32,374 nt of DNA from Anaerolinea sp. (lineage in GTDB: Bacteria > Chloroflexota > Anaerolineae > Aggregatilineales > Phototrophicaceae). The stretch covers positions 1 through 32,374 of the forward strand of contig JACSRG010000381.1 of the NCBI GenBank assembly GCA_014879865.1, written 5' to 3'. Shown piece by piece: positions 8,155 through 16,139 of the stretch. The notes under the pieces are model-generated. The model saw only the letters and a program-made list of their open reading frames with translations. It searched no databases and had not been told where the DNA came from. Each line of letters begins with the position of its first letter. Position 1 is the first letter of the stretch. Both the position numbers and the translations under genes were made by a program.

Positions 8155-8189
8155 GACGATGTGTCCAACTTATAAACCAGCACTTCCCG

Positions 8190-8195
8190 CATTAT
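8190..8195 (-). promoter_or_regulatory. Possible -10 element upstream of rodA
   Basis: On the minus strand a perfect TATAAT hexamer lies in the 87-base gap between minE and rodA, about 36 bases before the rodA ATG. No convincing -35 is present and the TG extension is absent, so this is only a candidate internal promoter. Confidence 0.3.
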
Positions 8196-8241
8196 ATCGG
8201 CGGCGGGGCGTGGAGGGAAGGTGTGGTGTTGTGCACGCCTG

Positions 8242-8562
8242 CTACAGCGCTTGATCCGCCTTCGCGTCCGGATCATCTTTCTCAACCCCTTCCATCGTCT
8301 TGAAGAAGGGGATTTCGGCGATCAACAAACTATTGCGGTCACGCTGCTGGAGGGCAATATCGACGTGGTCGTTATCGACGGAGACATATTTCGAGATCAC
8401 GTCAAGGATTTCGCGCTTCAATGCCTCCATCTTTTCAGGCGGCAGGTTGATGCGATCATGGATGAGGACGAACTGCAATCGCTCTTTTGCCATACTCCCG
8501 CTCTTTTTGTTGGCGGGAGGTGAACTGCGACCAAACACCCGGTCAAATAGGTTCGGCATCAT
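8242..8562 (-). CDS. minE: Cell division topological specificity factor MinE
   Basis: MinE stimulates the MinD ATPase and drives Min relocation, confining division to midcell. The protein is 106 residues, slightly longer than the usual 85-90 because of a charged tail. The N-terminal segment NLFDRVFGR fits the membrane-targeting amphipathic helix. AKERLQFVLIHDRINLPPE (25-43) is the anti-MinCD region, followed by the beta dimerisation domain VDIALQQRDRNSLLIAEIPF. It begins with two Met codons, and the first ATG overlaps the minD stop by four bases. A GGAGAG site inside the minD end precedes it. The order minC-minD-minE is the canonical one. Confidence 0.93.
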   Translation of the reverse strand: MMPNLFDRVFGRSSPPANKKSGSMAKERLQFVLIHDRINLPPEKMEALKREILDVISKYVSVDNDHVDIALQQRDRNSLLIAEIPFFKTMEGVEKDDPDAKADQAL

Positions 8563-9362
8563 CGCTCTCCCCCTGCAAATAGGCGCGCGAGGCGCTTGAA
8601 CAGTCCCTTGGACTCGGTTAACTGCATGAAGGGGACAGTCTCCCCCATCAAACGGCGGGCGATGTTGCGAAAAGCTTGTCCTGCCCGCGAGTTTTCATTG
8701 AGCGTAACCGGAATCCCGCTGTTGGACGATGGGATAACGGTCTCATCTTCCGGCACAATGCCGATCAGCTTGATTGCCAGCAGATCGGTGACATCTTCCG
8801 GGGAGAGCATTTCTCCCTTGCGTACCATGTCCGCTTTGATGCGGTTGAGAATGAGCTGACCCGGACCTTTGTTCTCGGCTTCGAGCAGCCCGATGACGCG
8901 ATCAGCATCGCGGACGGCTGAAACTTCGGGGTTGGTGACGATCAAGACCTCGTCGGCAGGGGCGACGGCATTGCGGAAACCACGTTCAATTCCGGCAGGG
9001 GAGTCGATGACGATGAAATCGAATTCGGTGCGCAGACCATCGGTAAGCTGAATCATGTCGGCGGGACTCACGGCGGTCTTGTCGCGGGTCTGCGCGGCAG
9101 GGATCAAGTAGAGTTCGGGAAAACTCTTGTGCTTGATCATCGCTTGGCGCGCTTTGCAGCGTCCCTCGACAACATCCACCAGATCGTAGACGATGCGATT
9201 CTCCAAACCCATCACGATATCGAGGTTGCGCAAGCCGATATCCGCGTCGATCAGAACGACTTTTTGATTCAGACGCGCCAGCGCCACGCCTATATTCGCG
9301 GTCGTCGTCGTCTTGCCGACCCCGCCTTTCCCCGAAGTAATGGTTACGACCTTACCCCCCAT
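8559..9362 (-). CDS. minD: Septum-site determining ATPase MinD
   Basis: MinD is a membrane-cycling deviant Walker ATPase that recruits MinC to block FtsZ assembly away from midcell. The 267 residues begin with the deviant Walker A KGGVGKTTT (12-20). Switch I/II-type segments follow at IDADIGLRNLD (38-48) and VIDSPAGIERG (117-127). The C-terminus FKRLARLFAGGER is a typical amphipathic membrane-targeting sequence. The gene lies between minC (21-base gap) and minE (four-base overlap), so all three are cotranscribed. There is no sign of a ParA-type DNA-binding extension. Confidence 0.96.
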   Translation of the reverse strand: MGGKVVTITSGKGGVGKTTTTANIGVALARLNQKVVLIDADIGLRNLDIVMGLENRIVYDLVDVVEGRCKARQAMIKHKSFPELYLIPAAQTRDKTAVSPADMIQLTDGLRTEFDFIVIDSPAGIERGFRNAVAPADEVLIVTNPEVSAVRDADRVIGLLEAENKGPGQLILNRIKADMVRKGEMLSPEDVTDLLAIKLIGIVPEDETVIPSSNSGIPVTLNENSRAGQAFRNIARRLMGETVPFMQLTESKGLFKRLARLFAGGER

Positions 9363-9383
9363 GCAGCGCTTTCTCCTCGTTGG

Positions 9384-10067
9384 TTAGCCCCACGTCTCGA
9401 CGATGATCTGCCGGTCACGAATGGATGCGATTTCCGGTCGCACCTTGTGCCGCTTGTCTTTCGGCGGAATGCTGATGTATCCCGCGATCCGTAATTGTGT
9501 CGGCGTCATGTCCAGCGCGCAGATCACGGCGCTTTCGTCGCCGTCTGCCCCCGCGTGGACATTGCCGCGTAGTCGTCCCCAGACGATCACATCACCCGCC
9601 GCGATGATCTCCGCGCCGGGGTTGACATCGCCAAAGACGACCACATGTCCTTGACTGTGTACCGTGCGCCCGGAGCGCAGCGTGCGCCGGATCATCACGC
9701 CGAGTGTGCCATCCTCTTCCGGGTTGAACGGCGCGCTGTCCGGGTTTTGCGCTCCCGGCGTGGCGGCAGTCAGGTTGGCGCGCAAGTCAAGCGCGGCAGC
9801 CGCGTCGATGGACGTAGCGCTCTCGCTCATGACTGACCACAGGCTCATGTTGCGCCGTTCAAGCATGGCTTTGAGCGAACCGAGTTCATCTTTGCGTACC
9901 GGGCGCGCACCTACGTCAAGCGTGATGCGTGCCCCGGTGAAGAACGCGCTTTGATGGTCGATGCGTGTGGCAAGGTCGTTGACAATAATCTGCCATTCCT
10001 CGCTCTCACTCACCGTGACGAGTAGACCTTCTTTGACGCCTTTGATTGCCACCGTTAGTTCACGCAT
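9384..10067 (-). CDS. minC: Septum-site determining protein MinC
   Basis: MinC is the FtsZ inhibitor of the Min system, activated on the membrane by MinD. The 227-residue protein has an N-terminal domain (about 1-100) and the characteristic right-handed beta-helix C-terminal domain (about 125-225). The C-terminal domain reads RTLRSGRTVHSQGHVVVFGD, then NPGAEIIAAGDVIVWG, then LRGNVHAGA. The linker (about 100-120) is Pro/Asn-rich. The start has a GGAG site five bases upstream. It is the first gene of the min trio, 73 bases downstream of the unknown membrane protein gene. That gap contains a small hairpin and a possible -10, so minCDE may also be transcribed separately from mrdA. Confidence 0.93.
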   Translation of the reverse strand: MRELTVAIKGVKEGLLVTVSESEEWQIIVNDLATRIDHQSAFFTGARITLDVGARPVRKDELGSLKAMLERRNMSLWSVMSESATSIDAAAALDLRANLTAATPGAQNPDSAPFNPEEDGTLGVMIRRTLRSGRTVHSQGHVVVFGDVNPGAEIIAAGDVIVWGRLRGNVHAGADGDESAVICALDMTPTQLRIAGYISIPPKDKRHKVRPEIASIRDRQIIVETWG

Positions 10068-10100
10068 GGCGACTCCGCAGTGTGTGACTTGGATTTAATG

Positions 10101-10106
10101 ATAATA
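10101..10106 (-). promoter_or_regulatory. Possible -10 upstream of minC
   Basis: A TATTAT hexamer on the minus strand lies about 34 bases before the minC ATG. The matching -35 is not evident. A six-pair hairpin (TGCGCC, loop ACT, GGCGCA at 10122-10136) sits just upstream and could instead mark the end of the preceding transcript, but it lacks a T run. Confidence 0.25.
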
Positions 10107-10140
10107 CGAAATCAGAATCTCTGCGCCACTGGCGCAAACG

Positions 10141-11301
10141 TTACCGTGCGCCGATGATGCGCAGCAGCATAAACAGCGGCAGCAGTGTGAAGACCGCCGC
10201 CGTCAGCAGTCCGGCACGCTGATCCGGTGCGCGCAGGCTTTTGCCCAGCCATTGACCGAAGGTGTAGACGGCGTAAGTCATCCACACGATCTGGATCATC
10301 AGTAGGGGGAGGAGAAGCACGGGGCGGTCTTCGCCGAAGTAGCTCAAGCCGAACAGCCCGTAGCCGCCATAGAGCAGCATCGTGACGACCCCGACCGCCG
10401 GATGCCAGCGCGCCAAGCGGGAGAGTCCGAGCACGCCGAGCGCCAAGCCGATCCATGTAAACTGCTGCACGATCAACTCGGACAAGCCGATCCAGCGGAA
10501 GGGTTCGCGCCACGCATCTCCGATTAAGAAGGGGATATGGCGCATTCCGCTTTGCTGTGCCGCGTCGGCGGTGAAGTTCCACCAGTCGTAAGCATAGTAA
10601 TTGGCAAGCAGCGAATTCACGCCGAAAACGGCGATGCTCGCAAGGATCATCCAGTAGATCGGTGACAGGCGCTGCTTGGTCAGGAATAGACCGAGCGCTA
10701 TCGCCGGGATCATCAGCGTGAACATCGGATCGTTGAGCACGCCAATCCCCAGAAGGATCAGCAGCCCAAGGCTGTGCTGGAGTCCCATTGTCCCGTGAGG
10801 AGGGGAATCCGGGCGGGGATTACTGATCAGCAGCCCGTCGATCAGCAGAAACAACGTCCATGCCGCCAGCAGGGTATTCATACGCAGTGAGCGCGGCGTG
10901 CCGATGACAGCGAGGAACAGAGCTTCGAAGATGACCAGCATCAGCGCCAGTCCGGTCGAAGGGCGCACGCCTAACCGGATGGCGACGAAACCCACTACCG
11001 CAACGCCGATCAGCGCGCCGATGACTTCGACGGGATTCAAGCTTTCCGCGCCGCCCGTTTGAATCCAGAAGGACGGGCTGAATGCCAGCGCCAGCCCGCC
11101 GATGATCGAAAGCGCCGCGCCCATCGAACGCAGCGCCAGCGCCATCCCGACGACCGCCAGCGCCATGCCCGAAGCACGGAGCAGCGGCGTCTCGCCGATC
11201 ACGAGGAAGGCAATCCACGCGATCAACCCGGCGGCAATCGCGGGCAGCCACTCATTCCAGCGAGATTGACGCCAGTTAGCGGGCTGAAGCAGGGTGGTCA
11301 T
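10141..11301 (-). CDS. Polytopic membrane protein of unknown function in the mre/min cluster
   Basis: The 386 residues contain about ten hydrophobic helices spread over the whole length, with a short basic N-terminus and a basic, Arg-ending C-terminus. I recognise no family. No SEDS, MurJ, MraY or class C glycosyltransferase motif is visible. One soluble-looking loop (about residues 225-270) carries NYYAYDWWNFTADAAQQ and WREPFRWIG, rich in aromatic residues and reminiscent of the extracytoplasmic loops of lipid-linked sugar enzymes, but that is only a resemblance. Its ATG overlaps the mrdA stop by four bases, so it is translationally coupled to PBP2. This suggests a role in envelope synthesis, but that is inferred from position alone. 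Confidence 0.8.
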   Translation of the reverse strand: MTTLLQPANWRQSRWNEWLPAIAAGLIAWIAFLVIGETPLLRASGMALAVVGMALALRSMGAALSIIGGLALAFSPSFWIQTGGAESLNPVEVIGALIGVAVVGFVAIRLGVRPSTGLALMLVIFEALFLAVIGTPRSLRMNTLLAAWTLFLLIDGLLISNPRPDSPPHGTMGLQHSLGLLILLGIGVLNDPMFTLMIPAIALGLFLTKQRLSPIYWMILASIAVFGVNSLLANYYAYDWWNFTADAAQQSGMRHIPFLIGDAWREPFRWIGLSELIVQQFTWIGLALGVLGLSRLARWHPAVGVVTMLLYGGYGLFGLSYFGEDRPVLLLPLLMIQIVWMTYAVYTFGQWLGKSLRAPDQRAGLLTAAVFTLLPLFMLLRIIGAR

Positions 11302-13586
11302 GGTGTCCCCGGTAGTTCGATCTGAGTCGGTACAGTGCCTTGCCGTTCATTCTGGAGACGGAAATAGGCTTCCATCGTTTCCACGACGATAGGCAGCGCG
11401 ACCGCCGACCCTTCGCCGCCGTTGTAGACAAATGCAACCACGAGGATTTCGGGATTCTCGTAGGGGGCGTAGGCGGAAAACCATGCATGCGCGGGCCAAT
11501 TGCCGGGGCGACACAAGCCGAGTGGGCGCGCGATTTCGTCGCAGTATTCCGCTGTACCCGTCTTCCCGGCGACCAGCACGTAAGGCAGGTTAGCGGCTTG
11601 CCCTGTCCCATTCGTGACGGTGAAGCGCATCCCCTGCTGCACGATGCCGAGGTTTTCGCTGGTGACGAATGGCGGGCGGTAGTTATCGTCAAAGCGGATC
11701 GGAGCGCAGAAGCTGTCGTTGAATCCGTAATTGACGGGCAGGTGAACCTCGTAGCGCCGCCAGTCGGTTGCGAGCGGGTCTTGCGCCACGTTGACCATTC
11801 CGCTGTAGGTTGCGGGGTTGCAGCGCAGGGGATTGTAGAACTCGCTGTTCGGCTCACAGGTGCAGGCGAGGCTGTCCGCGCCGCGCATGATCATGTCTTC
11901 GACCAGCAGCAGCGTGATGGGTTCATCCGGCGCGAGGATCTCGATGTTGAGCGTGCGCAGCGTCAGCGGGTCGAAGGTATCGACCGTTTCGCCGTCGGCG
12001 TTGAAGGTATCGCGGATGATTGTCGGCTGATGCAGCGTGCCGCCATTGGCAATCGCCGCGACCGCGCTGGTAAGCTGCAACGGGGTCACATTGACGTAGC
12101 CCTGACCGAATGCGGCGTTATAGGTATCGCCCGTTGACCAGTTTTCGCCCCACAGGCGGCGTTTCCAGTCCGGGTCGGGCATACGTCCGGCGTTCTCGAA
12201 GGGCAGTTCGATCCCCAGTTTCGAGCCGATACCGAATGCCGTCCCATAGCGGAACAGGTCATTGGGACCTAAACCGCCTTCGCGTAGGACTGCCGTCGAA
12301 ATCTCCGGATTGCCGCCGCCGACTTGATAGAAGTAGACGTCACAGCTCTGGGCAATCGCGCCGATCATGTCGAGGTTGCCGTGACCTGTGCGCAGCCAGC
12401 AGACGAAACGCTGTGCCGCCGCACGGTCAAGCGGCGCGTAACGGTTGGGCAGCAGCAGATCGCCGGGATCGTTGAGGAAGGAACGCGGATCGATGACATC
12501 TTCTTGCAGTACACCTGCCGCCGTGATTAGTTTCCAGACCGAACCGGGTGGATAGAGCGACTGTGTCGCGTGGTTGACCAGCGGCGTGAGCGGATCAGAG
12601 GCGACGTCGAGGTAGTATTCCACGTCGATGTTACGGGCAAAGCGCGAATTGTCGTAGCTCGGATAGCTAACCATCGCCAGCACTTCGCCCGTCTGCGGGT
12701 TCATCGCGATGACCACACCCGTTTCGCTGACGATGCGTCCGGCGTTCGCGTTGAGCAGCGAAATCCGATTGCGGAGCGCGGTTTCAGCAGCTTGTTGGAG
12801 CGCCGTGTCAATGGTCAGACGAACGCTCAACCCGGCTTGTGGTGCGATGTTCACCAGCGGTTCACCAATTGGCTGACCCGCGACATCGACTTCACGCACG
12901 ATGCGTCCGCGCGTCCCGGCAAGCTGTTCTTCGAGATACGCTTCCAAGCCCGCGTAACCGATGCGGTCGTAGGCGGGGTTATAGCCGAGTTCCAGTAGTT
13001 CGAGTTCCTGTTCCGCCGGAATACGCCCCATGTAGCCGATCATCTGCGCGGTGAGTTCTCCGGTAGGGTATTCACGCACGGAAGCCGTCTCAATCGCTAC
13101 ACCGGGCAGGCGATACGCTTCTTCAAGGATTTGCATCGCCACACGCTGACCCACGTCCTGCGCGATCACCACAGGTGAATAGGGGCGAATACCTTCGCCT
13201 TCCAGCACCACTTCTTCGATACTGCGCACGTTTTGCCCGCTGGCGATGGCGATGGCGCGCGTCGGCGGCACGCCCGTGAGTGCGGACAGGCGGTTATAAA
13301 TGCGTAAAACTTCTTCATCGTTGGTCGGCAGCGCCGCCGGAACGACCGTCACGTTATAGGCGGGTACGTTGATCGCCAGCGGCACGTCGTAGCGGTCGCG
13401 GATGACCCCACGCGGCGCAGAGATGGGCAGCTCGCTCAAACGGTTCTCGTTGACCGCCGCCTGCGAATCGGCAGTGTCCAGCACTTGAAGCTGGTACATG
13501 CGCACGCCGAACAGCACGAACACGGCGAAAATCATGCCTTGAAAAAAGGTCAGCCGCCAGCCTTGAAATGGATTCGACTTCTGCAT
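11298..13586 (-). CDS. mrdA: Penicillin-binding protein 2 (class B transpeptidase)
   Basis: PBP2 cross-links peptidoglycan during elongation together with RodA. The 762-residue protein has a short cytoplasmic tail, one membrane helix (about 12-32), the pedestal domain with the RGVIRDR motif (59-65), and a transpeptidase domain. The catalytic SVWK is at 349-352, the SxN-type motif is SCD at 414-416, and KTG is at 675-677. It is longer than the usual 600-650 residues because of roughly 100 extra residues between SCD and KTG (about 560-660) containing several cysteines (575, 577, 589, 627). More cysteines lie at 396, 415, 682 and 692. These could form extracytoplasmic disulfides. A GGAG site precedes the ATG. 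mreD is 21 bases upstream. Confidence 0.95.
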   Translation of the reverse strand: MQKSNPFQGWRLTFFQGMIFAVFVLFGVRMYQLQVLDTADSQAAVNENRLSELPISAPRGVIRDRYDVPLAINVPAYNVTVVPAALPTNDEEVLRIYNRLSALTGVPPTRAIAIASGQNVRSIEEVVLEGEGIRPYSPVVIAQDVGQRVAMQILEEAYRLPGVAIETASVREYPTGELTAQMIGYMGRIPAEQELELLELGYNPAYDRIGYAGLEAYLEEQLAGTRGRIVREVDVAGQPIGEPLVNIAPQAGLSVRLTIDTALQQAAETALRNRISLLNANAGRIVSETGVVIAMNPQTGEVLAMVSYPSYDNSRFARNIDVEYYLDVASDPLTPLVNHATQSLYPPGSVWKLITAAGVLQEDVIDPRSFLNDPGDLLLPNRYAPLDRAAAQRFVCWLRTGHGNLDMIGAIAQSCDVYFYQVGGGNPEISTAVLREGGLGPNDLFRYGTAFGIGSKLGIELPFENAGRMPDPDWKRRLWGENWSTGDTYNAAFGQGYVNVTPLQLTSAVAAIANGGTLHQPTIIRDTFNADGETVDTFDPLTLRTLNIEILAPDEPITLLLVEDMIMRGADSLACTCEPNSEFYNPLRCNPATYSGMVNVAQDPLATDWRRYEVHLPVNYGFNDSFCAPIRFDDNYRPPFVTSENLGIVQQGMRFTVTNGTGQAANLPYVLVAGKTGTAEYCDEIARPLGLCRPGNWPAHAWFSAYAPYENPEILVVAFVYNGGEGSAVALPIVVETMEAYFRLQNERQGTVPTQIELPGTP

Positions 13587-13607
13587 GGCGCTCCTTTCCT
13601 GTATTAA

Positions 13608-14096
13608 CTACACGCCCACCCGGCGCGGCTTGAAGCGCCGCATGAACCAGAACACAGGGAGCGCGAAGATCACATTATAGGCGAGAGTCGGGGCGACGAC
13701 GTAGATCGAATACTCAAACAGGTTGATGCCGAAGCCCGACAGGATCATCACGACGGCGAAAACCAGCTTTTGGACTACGGTCCCGCCGATCAAGAGCAAT
13801 ATCACGAGCGGGAGGCTGATGTTGACGAACTGGCGGCGCAGTGCGTCGATGCCGAACACAATCAGCAGCAAGCCGATGACCGATGCGCCCGTAGGCGCGG
13901 CGGACAGCAGATCGGTCAGGATGCCGCCAGCGAATGCCCACAGCACCCCGATTTCCAGATCAGCCGTGATCGCCCAAGCCAATACGCACAGGAACGTTAG
14001 GTCGGGGGTGCCGCCGAACACCCGGATTTGCGGCGCGAAGGTCGCTTGCAGGGCGGCAGCAATCAAGAGAATTGGGAGTGCAGCGTAGTTCCTCAA
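13608..14096 (-). CDS. mreD: Rod-shape-determining membrane protein MreD
   Basis: MreD is a small integral membrane partner of MreC, RodA and PBP2 in the elongasome. The 162 residues form about five or six helices and carry the family-typical segment PDLTFLCVLAWA (31-42) and the GGILTDLLSA motif (57-66). The start is a TTG overlapping the mreC stop (TTGA), so translation depends on mreC. It ends with a basic tail (FKPRRVGV). Identification rests on both sequence and the invariant mreC-mreD-mrdA order. Confidence 0.88.
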   Translation of the reverse strand: MRNYAALPILLIAAALQATFAPQIRVFGGTPDLTFLCVLAWAITADLEIGVLWAFAGGILTDLLSAAPTGASVIGLLLIVFGIDALRRQFVNISLPLVILLLIGGTVVQKLVFAVVMILSGFGINLFEYSIYVVAPTLAYNVIFALPVFWFMRRFKPRRVGV

Positions 14097-14956
14097 CTGC
14101 CGCCGCTCTCCTCGAAAACGGAGAGGTCGATTGGCTGGAAGTCGGTCACGACGAGGACAAATTCGAGCGTGTCAAAGTTGACCAAGCTGCGGACTTGCGC
14201 CTCTTGATACAAGCCGCGTTCCGAGGGGCGCACGCTCGTCACCTGACCGATAACAACGTCGGGGGGGAAGTTGCCGCCCAAGCCGGAGGTCATGACGAGA
14301 TCGCCTTCGCGCACCGATGAGTCGAGCGGGATGAGTTCCATCAGCAGATTGCCCGACGCCAGCCCGACGACCGAGCCTTCGACCCGGGTGGTTTGCAACC
14401 GCGCGCTGACCGCGCTGGTTGGCTCGGTGACGAGCATCACGCGGGCGGCGTTTGCGCTGATTTGAATCACGCGCCCGACTAAACCCTGCCCGGTCACGAC
14501 GGGCATTCCGACCGCGATGCCATCGCGTGTGCCCCGGTTGATCGCAATGGTGCGCAAGCCACCGCCGACATCGACGCCGATCACATCGGCTGTAATGGTT
14601 TCTTGATCGAGGACGCTGTTGCGGTAGTCGAGTAGACTGGTCAGGCGTTCGTAATCGCTGACAATCTCACGCGCTTCGACCAATTCGGTTTGATAGAGGG
14701 CAAGGGCTTCTTCAAGATCGGCGATGCGCGCCTGCAAAGTTTGAACGTCGTTGAAGCGGGTGGTGTAGTCGTTCACGGCGAGCGCGAACCGGTTGAAAAC
14801 GCCGGAGATCGCGTTCAGCGGGACGGCGAGAACCTCTTCGAAGGGCGACAGCAGCCCGGTTTGACTGGCGACGATCAGTCCAATGGCGACGAGCAGGGAA
14901 ACGAACAGGAACACTGTCCGGTTCGAACGCCAGCCCCGTCGGAAATTCGCGTTCAC
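14093..14956 (-). CDS. mreC: Rod-shape-determining protein MreC
   Basis: MreC is a bitopic membrane scaffold that links cytoplasmic MreB to periplasmic or extracytoplasmic PBP2. The 287 residues comprise a basic N-terminus, one membrane helix (about 13-33), a coiled-coil segment (about 65-105, with LQARIADLEEALALYQ), and the beta-barrel MreC domain. Domain motifs are NRGTRDGIAVGMPVVTGQGLVGRV and MTSGLGGNFPPDVVIGQV. The start codon is GTG, supported by a GAGG about eight bases upstream. mreB ends 45 bases upstream and mreD overlaps downstream by four bases. Confidence 0.95.
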   Translation of the reverse strand: MNANFRRGWRSNRTVFLFVSLLVAIGLIVASQTGLLSPFEEVLAVPLNAISGVFNRFALAVNDYTTRFNDVQTLQARIADLEEALALYQTELVEAREIVSDYERLTSLLDYRNSVLDQETITADVIGVDVGGGLRTIAINRGTRDGIAVGMPVVTGQGLVGRVIQISANAARVMLVTEPTSAVSARLQTTRVEGSVVGLASGNLLMELIPLDSSVREGDLVMTSGLGGNFPPDVVIGQVTSVRPSERGLYQEAQVRSLVNFDTLEFVLVVTDFQPIDLSVFEESGGS

Positions 14957-15001
14957 TTAGCAAACCTCGTTATTGAGCAACTCTGTCAACGAACAGCCGC
15001 C

Positions 15002-16063
15002 TTAGTGGCGCGTGCTGCCGCGCTCCAAGCCGACCAACAGACGGCGTAGGTTGTTGTAATCCTCAAGTACGCGACCCGCGCCGCGCGCCACGCATGTCAG
15101 CGGATCGTCGGCGACCCAGCAGCGAATGTTGACTTCTTCCTGAACGCGGTCGGCGAGACCGGCGAGTAAACCGCCGCCGCCCGCCAAGCAGATACCGCTC
15201 TCCATCAAATCGCCGACCAGTTCCGGTGGCGTGTCGTCGAGGGCATCCTTGATCGTATCGACGATGATCCCCACCGAACCGGAGATCGCGTCGCGGATTT
15301 CAATCGTACTCACCTCCAGCGAGGTCGGCATACCGGTGACCAGATGCCGCCCGCGCACGAGCGCGATGTCTTCGCGGGGGAGGGGAAATGCCGAGCCTTT
15401 TTCGATCTTGACCCGTTCGGCAGTCGGTTCGCCGATGAGTAGATTATGTTTGCGCCGCATGTACTGCACGATGTCTTCGTCCATCTCGTCGCCCGCCACG
15501 CGGATCGACCGGCTGATGACGATCCCGCCGAGGGAGAACACCGCGACTTCGGTCGTGCCGCCGCCGATGTCAACGATCATGCTGCCGCGTGTTTCCTGCA
15601 CGGGCAAGCCCGCGCCAATCGCCGCCGCGACCGGTTCTTCGATCAAGTGGACTTCGCGCGCGCCGGCGCTCACCGCCGCATCATAGACGGCGCGCTTTTC
15701 GACCTCCGTGACGCCGCTGGGAATCCCGACCACCACACGCGGGCGGGGGATGGGAACCCAACTCTGCTCGTGTGCCTTGCCGATCAGGTGGTGCAGCATC
15801 GCTTCGGTCACCTCGAATTTGTCGATCACGCCGTCGCGCACCGGGCGCACGATCATGATGTCTTTCGGGTTCTTATTCCACATCTCTTTGGCGCGCGAAC
15901 CAACCTCAATCGGACGCTGTGTTTTGCGTTCGATGGCGACAAACGATGGTTCGTTGATCACAATTCCCTTGCCGCGAACACTGACGAGGGTATTGGCAGT
16001 GCCTAAATCAATGCCGATATCGAGAGAGAATAAGCCGAAGAAGTAATCTAACGGACTCAGCAC
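15002..16063 (-). CDS. mreB: Rod-shape-determining actin homologue MreB
   Basis: MreB polymerises on the inner face of the membrane and orients cell-wall synthesis. The 353 residues include the actin-like phosphate 1 loop DIGIDLGTANT (15-25), the phosphate 2 loop IVDIGGGTTEVAV, and the adenosine-binding segment CLAGGGGLLAGL. The N-terminal MLSPLDYFFGLFS is an amphipathic membrane-binding sequence. The start is GTG with a GGAG upstream in the leader. It is the first gene of the mreBCD-mrdA run and has a strong promoter (16098-16125). Confidence 0.97.
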   Translation of the reverse strand: MLSPLDYFFGLFSLDIGIDLGTANTLVSVRGKGIVINEPSFVAIERKTQRPIEVGSRAKEMWNKNPKDIMIVRPVRDGVIDKFEVTEAMLHHLIGKAHEQSWVPIPRPRVVVGIPSGVTEVEKRAVYDAAVSAGAREVHLIEEPVAAAIGAGLPVQETRGSMIVDIGGGTTEVAVFSLGGIVISRSIRVAGDEMDEDIVQYMRRKHNLLIGEPTAERVKIEKGSAFPLPREDIALVRGRHLVTGMPTSLEVSTIEIRDAISGSVGIIVDTIKDALDDTPPELVGDLMESGICLAGGGGLLAGLADRVQEEVNIRCWVADDPLTCVARGAGRVLEDYNNLRRLLVGLERGSTRH

Positions 16064-16097
16064 AAAGTTGATCTCCTAGCGGCATAACCAACGCGGC

Positions 16098-16125
16098 ATT
16101 ATAACATGGGCTTGGGTGAATACAA
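16098..16125 (-). promoter_or_regulatory. mreB operon promoter (overlapping a possible tilS -10)
   Basis: On the minus strand a -35 TTGTAT (16120-16125) and an extended -10 TGTTATAAT (hexamer TATAAT at 16098-16103) are separated by 16 bases; the -10 is a perfect consensus. Transcription would start near 16091, giving a leader of about 28 bases. The same TTATAA core also reads as TATAAC on the plus strand (16100-16105), a possible -10 for tilS, so the two divergent promoters may overlap and compete. Confidence 0.65.
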
Positions 16126-16139
16126 AGCACGGGTGACCT

